Notes: generated by a model from the letters alone, not told the origin. A stretch of DNA of 64,000 nt from Aquila chrysaetos chrysaetos (GCF_900496995.4 NC_044012.1:5270001-5334000); one strand, 5' to 3'. Positions 34,626-46,445 are shown, counted from the first letter of the stretch. Program-made: numbers and translations.

Positions 34626-35898
34626 AAATAATAGATTGTGTAAGAAGTGGCGGAAGGATCGTCCCCATCCCTTATAACAGGGTGCTCATCAGTATGGGCA
34701 GCCTGCTCAGAAGAGGAGCAGGATTTGACTAACAACGGCCCTACCAAAGGCAGCTGAGCGTGAGTATTAGCACCAAGGGAAGCCAATGGGACACTGCTGA
34801 TGAGCACAAATGTTATTTTTAATTGTTTCTTTACAGCTGTGATGAGAGGCTCCAGCCGTGCTAAGCACATTTCAGTAGAGAGTTCCTGCCCGGCAAAGCT
34901 ACAAATCTCCATAGGAAGGAAGAAAAACAGTAGCAGCGCTGTTTCCCTGCTAAAAATTATAGGAACTGAGACTCTCCAGATCTGAACCGCTTTACTTGCG
35001 GTTTGACTCAGCAAAGCGGAAGCAGAAAACAAACCTCCCACTCTTGCGGAGCAATCCAGAGCCTCCTCTGAAACCAAATCTGAAATAAATATGCCCTGCC
35101 GTGGTATTTCCTTCATTATTTAGGCAGCCTGGCACGAGCTGGCCTCACCTGCTCCTGCTCTCCATGCTGGCAGTAGCAGATGTGACCTGGAGCGCGGAAA
35201 GGTTTTTTTTTTAGGGCAGAAAAGGCCGTGGGAGTTTTTTTCCTGCAGCTGCTGTGAGCCGCCTCCCCGCAGCACAGCTTAGCTTTCCAGCTCTGCTGAT
35301 CACAGCCCTACGCCAGCAGCAGGAGAAAACTAAGGTTTGGGCCAAAACTACAAGTTTCAGGAGATTTCACATTTTCTGGCATCATTTCGGGGGATGCATT
35401 TGCTTCTTCAACTCAGTCTCCCCAGCAGCGGGTGGCTGCCCGTGAGTAAGGGACCGGGCATCACCCCCCGTCCACGGCAGAAGGGCTCAGCCGGAGGCTG
35501 TGTTTCACGAGCACGGGGGTGGAAAGCAGCTCGAGCCGTCGCAGCCCTCGATGGTAAGGAAACAACAAAGGGATTTTGATGTAGCCAAGTACTTTTGTTA
35601 TTCCTGCGCAGGCACTACTAAATTTCAGACATCTCTGAGTACGGAGCAATGTTGTTCAGATTACTCACCCGAGAGGTCCCAAAATGTTCTCAAGTTCCTG
35701 TATACGATTCTTAAGGTAAAATCATAAAAGAAAAGTCCTAACTGTTCCTACAGGGCTAAATTCTCAGTTTGATGAAAAACAGCACACCCCAGATTGTATG
35801 GGAACTTTGGAAAGATATTTTCAGTATATAAACAAAGGAATGAAAATGAAAAATTTCCATCTGGCACGATATCCTGGCAGAAGCAGAGGGTGACACAG
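34626..35898. other. NAT-C upstream region
   Basis: The likely site of the NAT-C 5' non-coding exon and promoter. It contains a TGACTCAGCA core at 35004-35013 and a moderately GC-rich patch at about 35440-35580. A 189-residue open frame through the coding start and into this region has no recognisable domain upstream of the splice site. Confidence 0.55.
35004..35013. promoter_or_regulatory. Antioxidant-response / NF-E2-type core
   Basis: The plus strand reads TGACTCAGCA followed by AAG. This matches the small-Maf/NRF2 core TGACnnnGCA exactly. It lies about 405 bases 5' of the NAT-C ATG. Function is inferred from motif and position only. Confidence 0.4.
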
Positions 35899-37052
35899 TG
35901 TTGTGGTTTAACCCCAGCTAGCAACTACGCACCATGCAGCTGCTCTATCACTCTCCCTCCTCAACTGGGCAGGGGAGAGAAAATATAACAAAAGGCTTGT
36001 GGGTCGAGATAAGGACAAGGAGAGATCACTCAACGAATTACCGTCACGGGCAAAACAGACTCAACTTGGGGAAAATTAACTTACTTTATTACCAATCAGA
36101 CCAGAATAGGGTAATGAGAAATAAAACCAAATCTTAAAACACCTCCCCTCCACCCCTCCCTTCTTCTCGGGTTCAACTTTACTCTCGGTTTTCTCTCCCT
36201 CCTCCCCTCCCAACGGCGCAGGGGGACGGGGAATGGGATTTACGGTCAGTTCATCACACGTTGTTTCTGCCGCTCCTTCCTCGTCAGGGAGAGGACTCCT
36301 CACTCTTCCCCTGCTCCAGCGTGGGGTCCCTCCCGTGGGAGACAGTCCTCCACCAGCTTCTCCAGCGTGAGTCCTTTCTGCGAGCTGCAGTCCTTCAGGA
36401 ACAGACTGCTCCAGCACGGGCTTTCCCATGGAGTCACGGCCATCTTCGGGGGCATCCAACTGCTCCGGCGTGGGTCCCTTCCACGGGGCGCAGTCCTTCA
36501 GGAGCACACTGCTCCAGCGTGGGTCCTCCGTGGGGTCACAAGTCCTGCCGGAAAAACCTGCTCCAGCGCGGGCTTCCCACGGGGTCACAGCCTCCTTCAG
36601 GCACCCACCCGCTCTGGCGTGGGGTCCTGCCCGGGCTGCAGGTGGAGATCTGCTCCACTGTGGACCTCCACGGGCTGCAGGGGGACAGCCTGCCTCACCA
36701 TGGTCTTCATCACCACGGGCTGCAGGGGAATCTCTGCTCCGGCGCCTGGAGCACCTCCTCCCCCTTCTTCTTCACTGACCTGGGGGTCTGCAAAGTTGTT
36801 TCTCTCCCATCTTCTCACTCCTCTCTCTGGCTGCAGTTTCTGTGCCCCAGCAACTTTTTTCCCTTCTTAAATCTGCTCTCTCAGAAGCGCTACCACCGTC
36901 GCTGATGGGCTCAGCCTTGGCCAGCGGCGGGTCCGTCTTGGAGCCGGCTGGCGTTGGCTCTGTCGGACACAGGGGAAGCTTCTAGGAGTTTCTTGCAGAA
37001 GCCACCCCTGTAGCCCCACCCCCCCCAAACCTTGCCACACAAGCCCAATACA
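35899..37052 (-). mobile_element. Long solo LTR with internal GC-rich minisatellite
   Basis: On the minus strand the element starts TGTATTGGGCTTGTGTGGCA at 37052 and ends GGGGTTAAACCACAACA at 35899, about 1150 bp. Flanks CACAG (35894-35898) and CCCAG (37053-37057) are a probable 5-bp target duplication with one change. An AATAAA signal on the minus strand lies at 36085-36090. Its 3' terminus matches that of the LTR at 9442-10021, but the body differs and holds a GC-rich repeat. No retroviral genes are attached. Long open frames inside it come from the repeat. It lies 1.3 kb upstream of the NAT-C start in the same orientation. Confidence 0.8.
36308..36760. repeat. Minisatellite inside the LTR
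   Basis: Imperfect units built on CTGCTCCAGCGTGGGTCC, spaced by 'cacggggtcacag'- and 'agtccttcaggagcac'-type linkers, recur across this interval. Similar repeats occur in LTRs of this type in birds. Confidence 0.75.
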
Positions 37053-37898
37053 CCCAGTTTGGCTACCCACATTTCCTAGGTCAGAAGCATAACAGAAATC
37101 CGTAACTATTGCATCATGGCCACTGCCACATCTCTGACATCCAACAAGCAGGTCTGAATGATCCACCATCAGGTTAAGAGCATCAGTTGATTATTTGGGA
37201 GATTCTATTTGTTCGGCTTTCGGCTCATTCCCAAACTTTTCCCCAAAGCCCCAGAACTACAACTCTATTCATTTTTGAAAACTTGGCAGAAACATCGTTC
37301 TTGCCGTGTGAACTTTAAACCGGCGTCACCAGCTGTTTTTCCCTTTCTTTCTCCCTTTCTTTCACTTTATCACAGCAGGCAAAACACTTACAGTAACTTT
37401 TACTTAAAGGGAAAACCTTGGTGTGGGGTTTTCCTGTCTGTCTGTCCATCTCTTGTGGGAGTTTATAAGGCTCTTTCAAGTGTGGTATCTGAAATAAGTC
37501 AGACAGCACGAATGCCCCAGCTGCTCGAGACTGCTGAGTAAATAAACCAGTGTATCTATTACACCGAGCAGCTGAGCATTCATTCCCCACTCTGTCATTA
37601 CACCATTTTTTTGCCGTGTTTTGTGTTCAAAGAGATTTAACTTCCTGGTTAGGGTGCGCTCCGCCACCAAGATTCAGGGTTTCAAAAAAAGGCTTACCTG
37701 GAAAATCAGTTCAACCACTAGTGTATCTCGGCGTCTTGGGGGGGGTGGGTTTAGGCTAAAGCCAGTGGCGTGGCTGGCTGGCCGTCCTTCACCTAGTGCA
37801 AACAGGGCTTGAGGGCTGTTCTCCAGCTCCTTTTCAGGGGAACGTCTTTTCACTTGACTTGCTTTCACCCGCGTCTGTCAGATTGCAAAAGCTGGAAG

Positions 37899-37915
37899 AA
37901 AAAAAAAAAAAAAAA
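37899..37915. repeat. Poly(A) run
   Basis: Seventeen consecutive A residues with no recognisable element attached. Confidence 0.9.
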
Positions 37916-38589
37916 CACAAATAAACCAGAAGGGTGGAGCACGAGAGCTGTAGTGAGCAAGCAAAACCAATAGTACTGATTCAACACGCATGCAAAACCT
38001 GGTCGTTATTAGAGCAGAGGCTGCTTCTCATTTGCATTTGTTTCATGCTTTTTGCAAGGGCTAGCTTGGGCTCTGACAAAAAGGGTATTTTTTTATTTCT
38101 GTAGCTAGCCGAATGCACTCGGTTACTATATATATTTATTTTTCCTAGGTATTAGGTAAGTTTTTGTTTGGAAATGTGTGGAAGAAGTCTTGCATGCATT
38201 CAATCTGAGAAGGTTTTTGCACTGTTTCTGAAAAGCACCAAGATTTCGGCACAGTTATTTGCACCTGCAACCCCCTTGCCCCAATCAGCACACACAAGAG
38301 CTTCAGTGCTGCCTTTGCTGAATTTGCTTTCTATGATTTACGTGCTTTTTTTTTATTACAGTAAATTTCATAGAATGTAAGAAAGCACTGGGACAGCAGT
38401 GTGTCTTCTTTGGTCTTTGCCCACAAGTAGCACCTGAGAATGTTGTGGTGGTGAAAATGCTATTGGCAAAGTGATGACTATGGAGTGCTAACACATAGGG
38501 AGCTCCATCCTTCCAGTATGTTTCATACTGCTTTTGTATATACAAATTTTGCTTGCATTTTGCCAAGCTAAGTCTTATTAATTCTTTCA

Positions 38590-38800
38590 TATATACAGCT
38601 GGATTCTTTCCTGCTAGTTCCCCAAGAGTAGTTCCAGTCCTTCACATTTAGTGTCAACCGCAAGTTTCATTCAAACACTGATTTATTGGAATAATTAGCA
38701 AAGACAATAAATCAGACCAGACAGAGATGTCTGTGGTAACCCATTACACAGCTCCGCTCCCATATCAAAATTTGGCTCTTTATCATCCAATCAGTGGCCA
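38590..38800 (-). mobile_element. Probable old CR1 fragment (antisense)
   Basis: The plus strand has the order typical of reverse-complement CR1 ORF2: AGTGTCAACCGCAAGTTT, then a TTAGCAAAGACAATAAAT-like segment, then a 'gacagagatgtctgtggtaaccca' type stretch. It is strongly diverged. Confidence 0.4.
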
Positions 38801-40135
38801 GTGTTTGACCCCGCAAGTGAGAACCGATGCCCAAGCCAAGAGGCGCTGAAGGGAATGGATTACCTGTCCTCATCGGGCTCCTCTGGGCGGACCCGATTTG
38901 GTACAAAGAGAAAGCTCATATTCCTGGGTGGATCTTGCTCTATGTGGAATAATCCCTTCTCTTCCTACAGGGAAGCTGTGTTGCCTTTTTGACAAAGAGA
39001 AGCCAAAAGCTGAGCAGGCAGACCCACAGTCCTGGTGGGAACTGTACTGAAAAGAAGCCCAAGGACCCGTCGCTGTGCGATGTGTGAGCAGACCCAGCCC
39101 TGCTCCTTGCCCAGAGTCAATTGGAACCAGAGATGGTGCCAGAAGTGGACACTTGCCGCGCTCCCTGGGGCTAACATGTGAAGTGGTTGAGCATCTGTTC
39201 CAGCTAACTTTGGGGTCCCGTTAAGACACAAGTGTTTTCTAACCAAGTAGGACCAAAACCCATTTCTCCTGCTCCTTTGATACTCAGCTTTTCTCAACTC
39301 CTCTCCCTATAACGTAGCTCTGATATTGAGCATTTTCTTCCCGTGTCTTTCAAACTCTCATCCCAACTCACTATCCTATGCCGTCATTCCTGCATCACTC
39401 TCCTTTTTCTTGCCATCCTGCACATTTTCCTCCTCAAGCCATTAAAACCATGAGGTGTCATTCTCCCGAGGCGTGCCCAAGGCCATCAGAGGGCAAAGCT
39501 CACTCAATGAGCGCTAAAGGTAAGAAAAGGCTGATCTTGACCCAGGAGCCTTGCCGGAGTCCGTTTGCATTTCAGCTCTGTGCCAGACCATTGAGGCTAA
39601 TTTCAGGCTTGGTGGGGCAATAAACTGCAATCACGGCTGCTGGGTAATGCGGCCATGACATGCCTGCATCCGTCCCCAAAGATAAGACAGGGCAAAGCCC
39701 AGCTTGGGCTGGCTGGCTTGCGGGAAGCATGACCACGAGGTGGAGGTGCAAGTGGGAATATCATTGGAGAGGTTATTGCTGTCCACCTGGACACTGTAAC
39801 GCAGTTTCCCAACCTTGGCAGGAGCTGAAGCTGGTTGAGCTTTTTCCAGAAGACCCTCAATGTAATTGCACTCACTTTTATTTATTTACAAATTTAAACT
39901 GCCGGCAGCATTTAATTTATTACTGAAAGCCTTCTCTCATCCTAACTCTCCTGAGAGGCTGCATCAAATATCCCTCCCTCCCTGTTTTAAGAGAGTATTA
40001 TATGCTGTGATATTTGCCTGGTGAAATAAAAGCATAGGGTGCCCTGTTTGGGGCAATAGTCAAGTGTCTGCTCACCGTTAAACGGCTCCCCTCTATAATG
40101 ACCTCTGTCGTGGGCTGTATAACAAAGCAAGGTAT

Positions 40136-40184
40136 ATTCTATTCTATTCTATTCTATTCTATTCTATTCTATTCTATTCTATTT
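40136..40184. repeat. (ATTCT)n pentanucleotide repeat
   Basis: Nine perfect ATTCT units, then an interrupted ATTT. Directly readable. Confidence 0.97.
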
Positions 40185-43100
40185 TCTGGATGCTTAATAT
40201 ACAAACTATATGGTATTCTACTTAACTATCTGGTTTTGGGGGGGAGGAGAGAAGATAGTCTTTTAAAGTAATAAAACAATCAAGGTGTTTTAAATGGAAT
40301 TAACATAAAATCATAAATTCTTACACAAGGTCAGATTCTCCCACCCTGCAGAGCTCTGAGTGACTGGAAAAGGAAATGCTGCACACCCTGAGCGGAGTGG
40401 CTGGCTCTAGCCTTTCATTTCCGAAGGGAATTTAATAGATGTAGGCTGCCCTAATGCAAGACTTGTAAATAATATTCACGGCCTATAAACATATTCATAA
40501 TGGCAGAACTCCCTCATGCTTTATATTCATTGCCTTCCTTATGTAATTACAGGTCTCAAATACCTGTGGCTACATATCTTTCCGGATTTGTATCCGCAGC
40601 ATCCATCACATGCAGTTTTGGTGGTGTCCACCCCACCGGCCAAAGGATGAGCCTGCAACTACAGCAGCAACTTTTGCTCATGGGACTACAGAAGGGAGTA
40701 GCTGTGCTGGACATTGCACGGCTTTTTCTCGGTGAGGAAGAGACCAAATCTCAATTTTAGTGTTTCCACTACCTAAGGCATCTTTCTGAGGGCTGGTGAG
40801 TGTCAAAAATTATCTCCTCTGCTTATCTTTACCCTACCAATATGAGGTTTTTCACACAAGCTAACTCCAAGGGTGTTAATGCAGACTTAGGAGACCACGT
40901 TGGTTTGTAGGGCCTTCCAGTCCTGAGGGTTTCAGCGTAAATCTCTTACATGTAAGTGGTCGTAATTCAGTTAAATTCCATTACAAGGGGAACAATCGGC
41001 TTTTCTACATGAATGGCTTTATCTCATAGAGGGTTTGAAGCAAAAAAAAAGAAACCATTTTAAGTAACTGCTTTGATGAAAAACATGCTCACACATCTAG
41101 CTGTTATTTTCCCGTGAATCCTGACAGCTGCGGTGGGACACGTCAGGGTGGGATCCTCGTTGAAGTGTGGTCACAGTGCCGTGGGGACACCCTATAGCTC
41201 CTTCTGCCACCCCAGCGCGAGGCTCCAAGGTGCGTGTTAGGAAGGAGAAGCTGTCTGTGCTGTTACTGCCTCCGTCTTGTGGGCCACCTCTCCTGGAGAT
41301 GCCAGCAGTGTTGTCAAACTACGAAAATGTTGAGGAGAAAGTCCTGCAGATCGGAAAGCGGAGAGTCGCGCCGGTTTCTCTGAACGTGCCGGTAGCTGGG
41401 GCCGCGAGGGCTGGCGAGCAGCTGGGGAGGCTCTGAGCCGTGGTAGCAGTGGCTTTGCTGGCATCTGGAGATGAGGAGTGATGGAGAGCACTGACGAGGA
41501 AGATGAAGAAGACAAGGAGAGCGAGATGGTGTGTATACACAAACGCTGCTTGTCCTGGTAGCTGGAGAAGGGGCTGGAGGAGAAGCCAGCAGCCTGGTTA
41601 ACAGTCTGGGAGTGTGCCGTATCCGACTGCCCACCTTACCCAGGGCTGCTGCAGCCAGTGAACCAGTTACCAAACATTTCGGGTAACAGCTCTTTGGCCA
41701 GCTTTGCCGCATCCCCACTAGCTCCTTCATGAGAGCGATGCCGTGCTACCTGGGCTCACATACTTTTCCCGTTGCCCGCCTGGTGTACATCCAGAATCCC
41801 CATGGCCACAGACTCCTCTGAAGGATCTGGTTCAGGACGGGCTGATCCCGAGCAGCTGGCAGCGTGACCCTCTGGGGTCTGGGGTGCGCAGGTACTGATC
41901 CTCGAAGCAAAATAAACCAAAACTCACTCTGCCACACTCGGACACACTTTTCTCATTGCAGGACTCAGACGTGCTGATAAGGCAGCACTGGGAGGCCAAC
42001 TTGTATGGGCAGGCAAGGAGGGGGTCCCCCTGTCCTGGGCAGGGAAGGATGCTCATGCAAAGGATCGGCAGACCCCAGACCTTTCCGTGCTGAGTATTTG
42101 GATCAATTCACGCCTGCAAGACACAGCTGCAATTTGCACTCCTTTCTTCCGCATCTGATTTTTCTCCCTCCCCGGCTCCCACAAACGCTGCCCAAAATGA
42201 CTCTTATCGGACCGGAGGGAAGACAGCACCAGCGGGGTCACATGTAAGTGGTTTCAAACAAGAAATTTGGCCCAGCAGGAACAGGATGAGAAACAACTCT
42301 CCTCCCCAGGGCCCAGGGGCAGAGCCAGCGGCTCCCTCCCCAACCCCGGGGTACCTCTGGCTGCAGCCACCCCCCAGCAGCCGTGGGGCTGTCCCTGGTC
42401 AGGGCACCCTCCTGGAGAGCTGGAAGTGGCTGCATGATCCGTCCCGGCCATGAATATCAGCGAATGGTGGTGTTTTTTTTTTTTTTCCCCCTCCTTCCTG
42501 AAAGTTCAAACCACCACATTATCATGCAACGCCACTGCTTCCTGCAACGGTTGGCAGAGCAGGTCCACCCCACCGCGGGGCACAGGGCTTTGGCTCCCTC
42601 CCAAAAATCAACTGGGAGGTAGGGATTGCCTCTCAGCACCCTCCCAGGGAGCTCAGACACCCAGCATTTGCTTGTGCCTGGGATTTTATTTTTGCAGCTT
42701 AACTTTGCAAGAAGTGCACAACCTCCCTCCCTCGCTCTGCACCTGACCGTTGCACACACTGCCGCAAAAATATTCCGGCGCTTCCCAAATCAGTATGTAA
42801 TGTGCACCCAGAGCACCTCTGGAGACCCAGGACTTTAATCTTTCCCTCTTCATTTCAATGTCCTATCTAGAAATTGGATATATTCTGTTTTACTGGCTTT
42901 TTGTGCGGATAAATGCTCCCATGATCAACCAGTTAATAATTGCCATCAGGTTACGCTGTCATTGCCGAAGGGAAGTACGACAGAGTAATATGTAATGGGG
43001 TATCGTCATTGCTGGCTGGACCCTGAGACTGTTTCATTTCACGCTTTCTAATGAGAGCTGTCCATCACACTGTCAAAAGCCTACTTTGGACATTTTCCAA

Positions 43101-43914
43101 ATGGGAAAATTTGGAAATTTGGAAAAATTTGGGGCTGAAATGCTGTTACAGAGATGCAGCTGGGCAAAGTGGGCATCCATGGTAAAGCCCACAAACAAAG
43201 CAGATGGTCTATGGGGAAATACTCAGTTGCTAAAGACCAATTTATAATTCTCCTTAATTTCACCACATTTTCACCGTTGTCGCTAGCTGCTTGGTAATTG
43301 CAGGGCAATGCATTTTCCTGTGTGGGGACAGAAAGGCCTCACTTGAAAATAAAGATTTTATGTTGTTCAAGTCCAAAAGTCAGCATAAGACATTCTGTTA
43401 AAATTAATTAGCTGACCGTCTGCAAAAATTCTGTACAGTTCCTAAACAAATACGTAAAATAGTTTGTGACGTGGGCACATGTAATTCCACCCATTCAAGT
43501 GTGACCTGCCTGCACAAAGCGGATTCACAAGTCAACAGTCTCTGTCTTTACCAGGCACATAAATGGCTGGGTATTCAAACTTGTCTACGATATGCAAAAA
43601 AATACTGTTGCAAGATATTTTAAGAGGAAAATATTCCCAGCAAGTCAACAGGAACACTGACTAAAGGACAGTTATAGATGTGTATGAATACAGGGGGAAG
43701 AAATGAGAGTTCACTCAGCCCCCTGAAATTCCTTTGGTGAGCTCACATTTAGGATAGCAGAGAGGTGAAACTGGTGAAACACTTGCAATATTTCTGGGAC
43801 TGGGATATGAAGCAACAGCAAGAACATCTCAAAGGGAAATATTCCTTAATTTTCCTAAATGGAAAATATCTTGGCTTTATAATTCATATGTTCTTCATAT
43901 ATTGCTGGACAATT

Positions 43915-43950
43915 TATGTATATATACATATATATATACACATATATATT
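43915..43950. repeat. TA-rich microsatellite
   Basis: Alternating TATATACATATATATATACA-type sequence, a likely length-variable tract. Confidence 0.9.
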
Positions 43951-45189
43951 AGCTCTGAAAAAAAAAATCTTTGTACCTGTGCCTAAATGCAGCAGCAGTC
44001 ATCTTTTATGAGCAGTGAAACTACCAAGCCCCATCCTCAGCAGGGTTACATTGTCCTTATTCCACCGAAGCCACGGAGCAATGCTACTGGCACTCACCTG
44101 GCTTCGAGCCTGCTCCTCCAAAAAGCTCCTCCAAAACCAAACTGTTGTTTCAGTGAAAAGGCTCTCATGGGCTTCAGTGGGAATTTGGATCAGCCCTAAT
44201 TCAGGCAATCAACCTGGAAACATGCAAAGCGGGAATAATTACACGAGTTCTGTCATTCCTATTACTCAGATTATTTTTTTTCTGGAGGTAGGTGGGAGGG
44301 AAACCTTTTATCTCAGTGAAGAGTAGGAAACAGCGTTACAGTGACAGCAAAGGAAAAAAAACAACTGCGCCTTCGGGAAACACATATTCATTACAGTGCA
44401 CTAACACGCATCACAGAAATAATATATGTTTGCGATGACAGTGTATTGCCTCCACCCCATTGCTGAATCAGAAGTGCAATTGGGGAAAAGAAAGGAGACA
44501 TGTTCTTGATTCAAAGTGCTCCCCCAGACTTACCTTTATTGAGGTTTTTTGGCCATGTCAAGGAGAGTCTGGAAGTTGTGGGAAGATTCAGACGCAACGC
44601 AACGGTTGTGCGTGCTCTTCATTGATTCTTGGCAGTAATTAGCCCCGCCACAAATATTATCAGTGTCAGGCATGTCCACGGAGCTGGGTGTTTACAGAGA
44701 GTGAAAGGTTTTTCGTGGAGTAAAAGCCAAAGGCAGTAGAGCAAGGGTTACTGTGGCAACCTGGACTCCGGAGCTCTTGGCTCTCCTCCCTGCTACACAC
44801 TCGTGGGGGACACTGGTGTGACTTCTAAGTGGCACTGCAGGGACTCGCGGACACGTAAAGACCCTTTTCACGTGTTTCTTCCACCTCCCCACGCACCCAC
44901 AGCTGGTATATACAGCACAAGGTAATGCGCACCCCATAGAGGTGTATGGAAAAGAAGAGAGAGACAAAGTATTCACACCTGCAACAGGAGGGGAGCAAAC
45001 GGAGCTGGGAGAAATCGCCCGCGGTTTTGCCGGCTGACACCCTGCGCGCTGCCGTGCCCGAGGAGGGATGGATGGAGGAACGCAGCCCTCGGGGGGTTTG
45101 GGAGGGACTGAAAGCTGGCAAGCGGGTTTTAGATACGGTCGGTGCAGGGAGAGCAGTGGGGAAAGACATTCACTATCGACAAGGGAAAT

Positions 45190-45722
45190 TGTCATAGCGG
45201 GTGGGATCTAAAATCACATCCACTTCTGCCTTGCTCGGCTGGGAACTGAGTGAATCTTGTAAAAAAATTTTTCAAGTTACTGAATCTAATCGTCTTCCAG
45301 GAATCAAGCTATGCCAAGCAGCAGGCCTTTCCTAAAAACCAGCTCCACGCCTGCTGTGCTGCCCCATGGCTGATACCCACAATATTTTTTTTTTTTTTTC
45401 CCAGCAAGGACCAGTTTGATCCCTGATCATTTGAACTGCTGAATGGCCTTTGCTGTGGGATGATGAACCTGATTAAAGTGACATCGACCCTGTGCATTTT
45501 CATCCCATAAGGTAAAAGGCAATTAATTTCCATGCAACGGCAATGGTAGTTTCTTTTCCTCATCACACCATTGCAAATTGATGCTACATCCAGGTCAGTG
45601 TTTCCTCTCAGGCAGATGCTGAAGATGCTGTCATGCTGGAAGATTGTCATCCGCCTTTCCAAACCTTTATTTAATAGGAGGTGTGGTATGAAATTCTGGT
45701 GAAATAGTCCTTCAAAAGTAAC
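45190..45722 (-). pseudogene. NAT: Decayed arylamine N-acetyltransferase (fourth NAT copy)
   Basis: Translation of the minus strand aligns colinearly with NAT-A/B/C, although no intact gene remains. The start codon position (45722-45720) reads GTT. The first 30 residues align without a gap and end in TIFQH against TDIFQH. An in-frame deletion of about six codons removes most of the VPFENLSIH block. LDVASICNGVMRK matches LDLQSIYNKIVRK. The Cys68 codon survives at 45534-45536 (CMEIN) after a one-codon insertion. VDVTLIRF matches YDVTLLGA. His107 aligns with Gln, and Asp122 aligns with Gly in IVG. HGAAQQAW matches FGGAYQAW. The frame then stops at about 45309, while nucleotide similarity continues to about 45245 (weakly to 45190) in another frame. 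Two of three catalytic residues and the start are lost, so this is a pseudogene. A poly(T) run at about 45387-45399 sits inside it. Confidence 0.88.
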
Positions 45723-45918
45723 CACCTGCTTTTTAAGCGGCTGGAGGCACATCTCTGCTGCTCCCCTATTTAAAATAAATAGACCTATCATGGAGAAAAG
45801 CCTACGGTTCAGCCGCACACCGTGAAGTCCCACTGAGACCAAACCCAATGCTAAATTTGTAGATTCACACTAATGTTACTTTTAATTGCTTTCTTGGCAG
45901 TTATGCTCAGAGCCTGCC

Positions 45919-45976
45919 TCGTGCCGGGCGCTGCGCCTCGCGTTTCATCGCAGCTCCAGCCCCGCGCAGCTCGCGA
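45919..45976. other. Short CpG-dense patch 5' of the NAT pseudogene
   Basis: Roughly a dozen CpG dinucleotides fall within 60 bases in an otherwise CpG-poor region, about 200 bases 5' of the pseudogene start. It may be chance or the remnant of a promoter. It is too short to call a CpG island. Confidence 0.35.
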
Positions 45977-46334
45977 TTCCCCCAGGCCAGAGCAAATGCA
46001 GACAAATATAACGTTGACAAAAAAAAATGTTGTCACTGGGGCTGAAGACCAGGACCCTGAACCCTGGCAGGCGATGGAGGAAAGTGCCTTCAACTCAGGA
46101 TAGTTTTCTGCTAAAATACCGGAGCTTTTTCCTCCGATTTCCAGCTTTCATGAGAGGCACCAGGTGCTCCCCAGCCCTGCAGGGAAGATGGGGTGAGCAG
46201 GTCTGTAAACCCTTCAGCGAGCAAACCCTGTCCCTTTCATCACCCATGAAAGCGCTAAGCAACCTCACCAAAAGCAATCGCCGGTCCTCTCTCGGCTGGC
46301 TTTTGCCAGGTCCTTACCCACTTTGCAATTATTC

Positions 46335-46445
46335 TTCTAATTCCTGCCTGTGCCAGCGTAGCTAATCATTTTCCAAATAGTATTTATCGAAAGCTTTACT
46401 GAAATGCGGCACCTGAAGTCCCACTACACATTTCTTCCTTCTAGA
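46335..46445 (-). mobile_element. Probable old CR1 fragment (antisense)
   Basis: The plus strand reads AAAGCTTTACTGAAATGCGG, then CACCTGAAGTCCCACTACAC, close in order to the reverse complement of a CR1 ORF2 segment. Diverged, with no clear ends. Confidence 0.4.

Larger units (their letters stand above)
37053..45189. other. Non-coding DNA between NAT-C and the NAT pseudogene
   Basis: No supportable gene. It holds an A-run (37899-37915), a probable antisense CR1 remnant (38590-38800), an ATTCT pentanucleotide repeat (40136-40184), a TA-rich microsatellite (43915-43950), and a GC-richer patch around 41.9-42.8 kb. Confidence 0.6.

Noticed and set aside
34600-34668. Upstream in-frame ATG giving a 317-residue NAT-C
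   Set aside because: A strong splice acceptor lies between it and the conserved MDIKEYFART start, and NAT-A and NAT-B start at the equivalent Met. The extra 23 codons are intronic.
36261-36905. A 214-residue plus-strand open frame and its overlapping partners
   Set aside because: It lies wholly inside an LTR and follows the GC-rich minisatellite; the protein is repetitive and unlike any gene product.
45309-45848. A 179-residue minus-strand open frame as a novel gene
   Set aside because: It is the open part of a NAT pseudogene. Its first 42 residues lie upstream of the NAT start position, and the catalytic His and Asp are gone.
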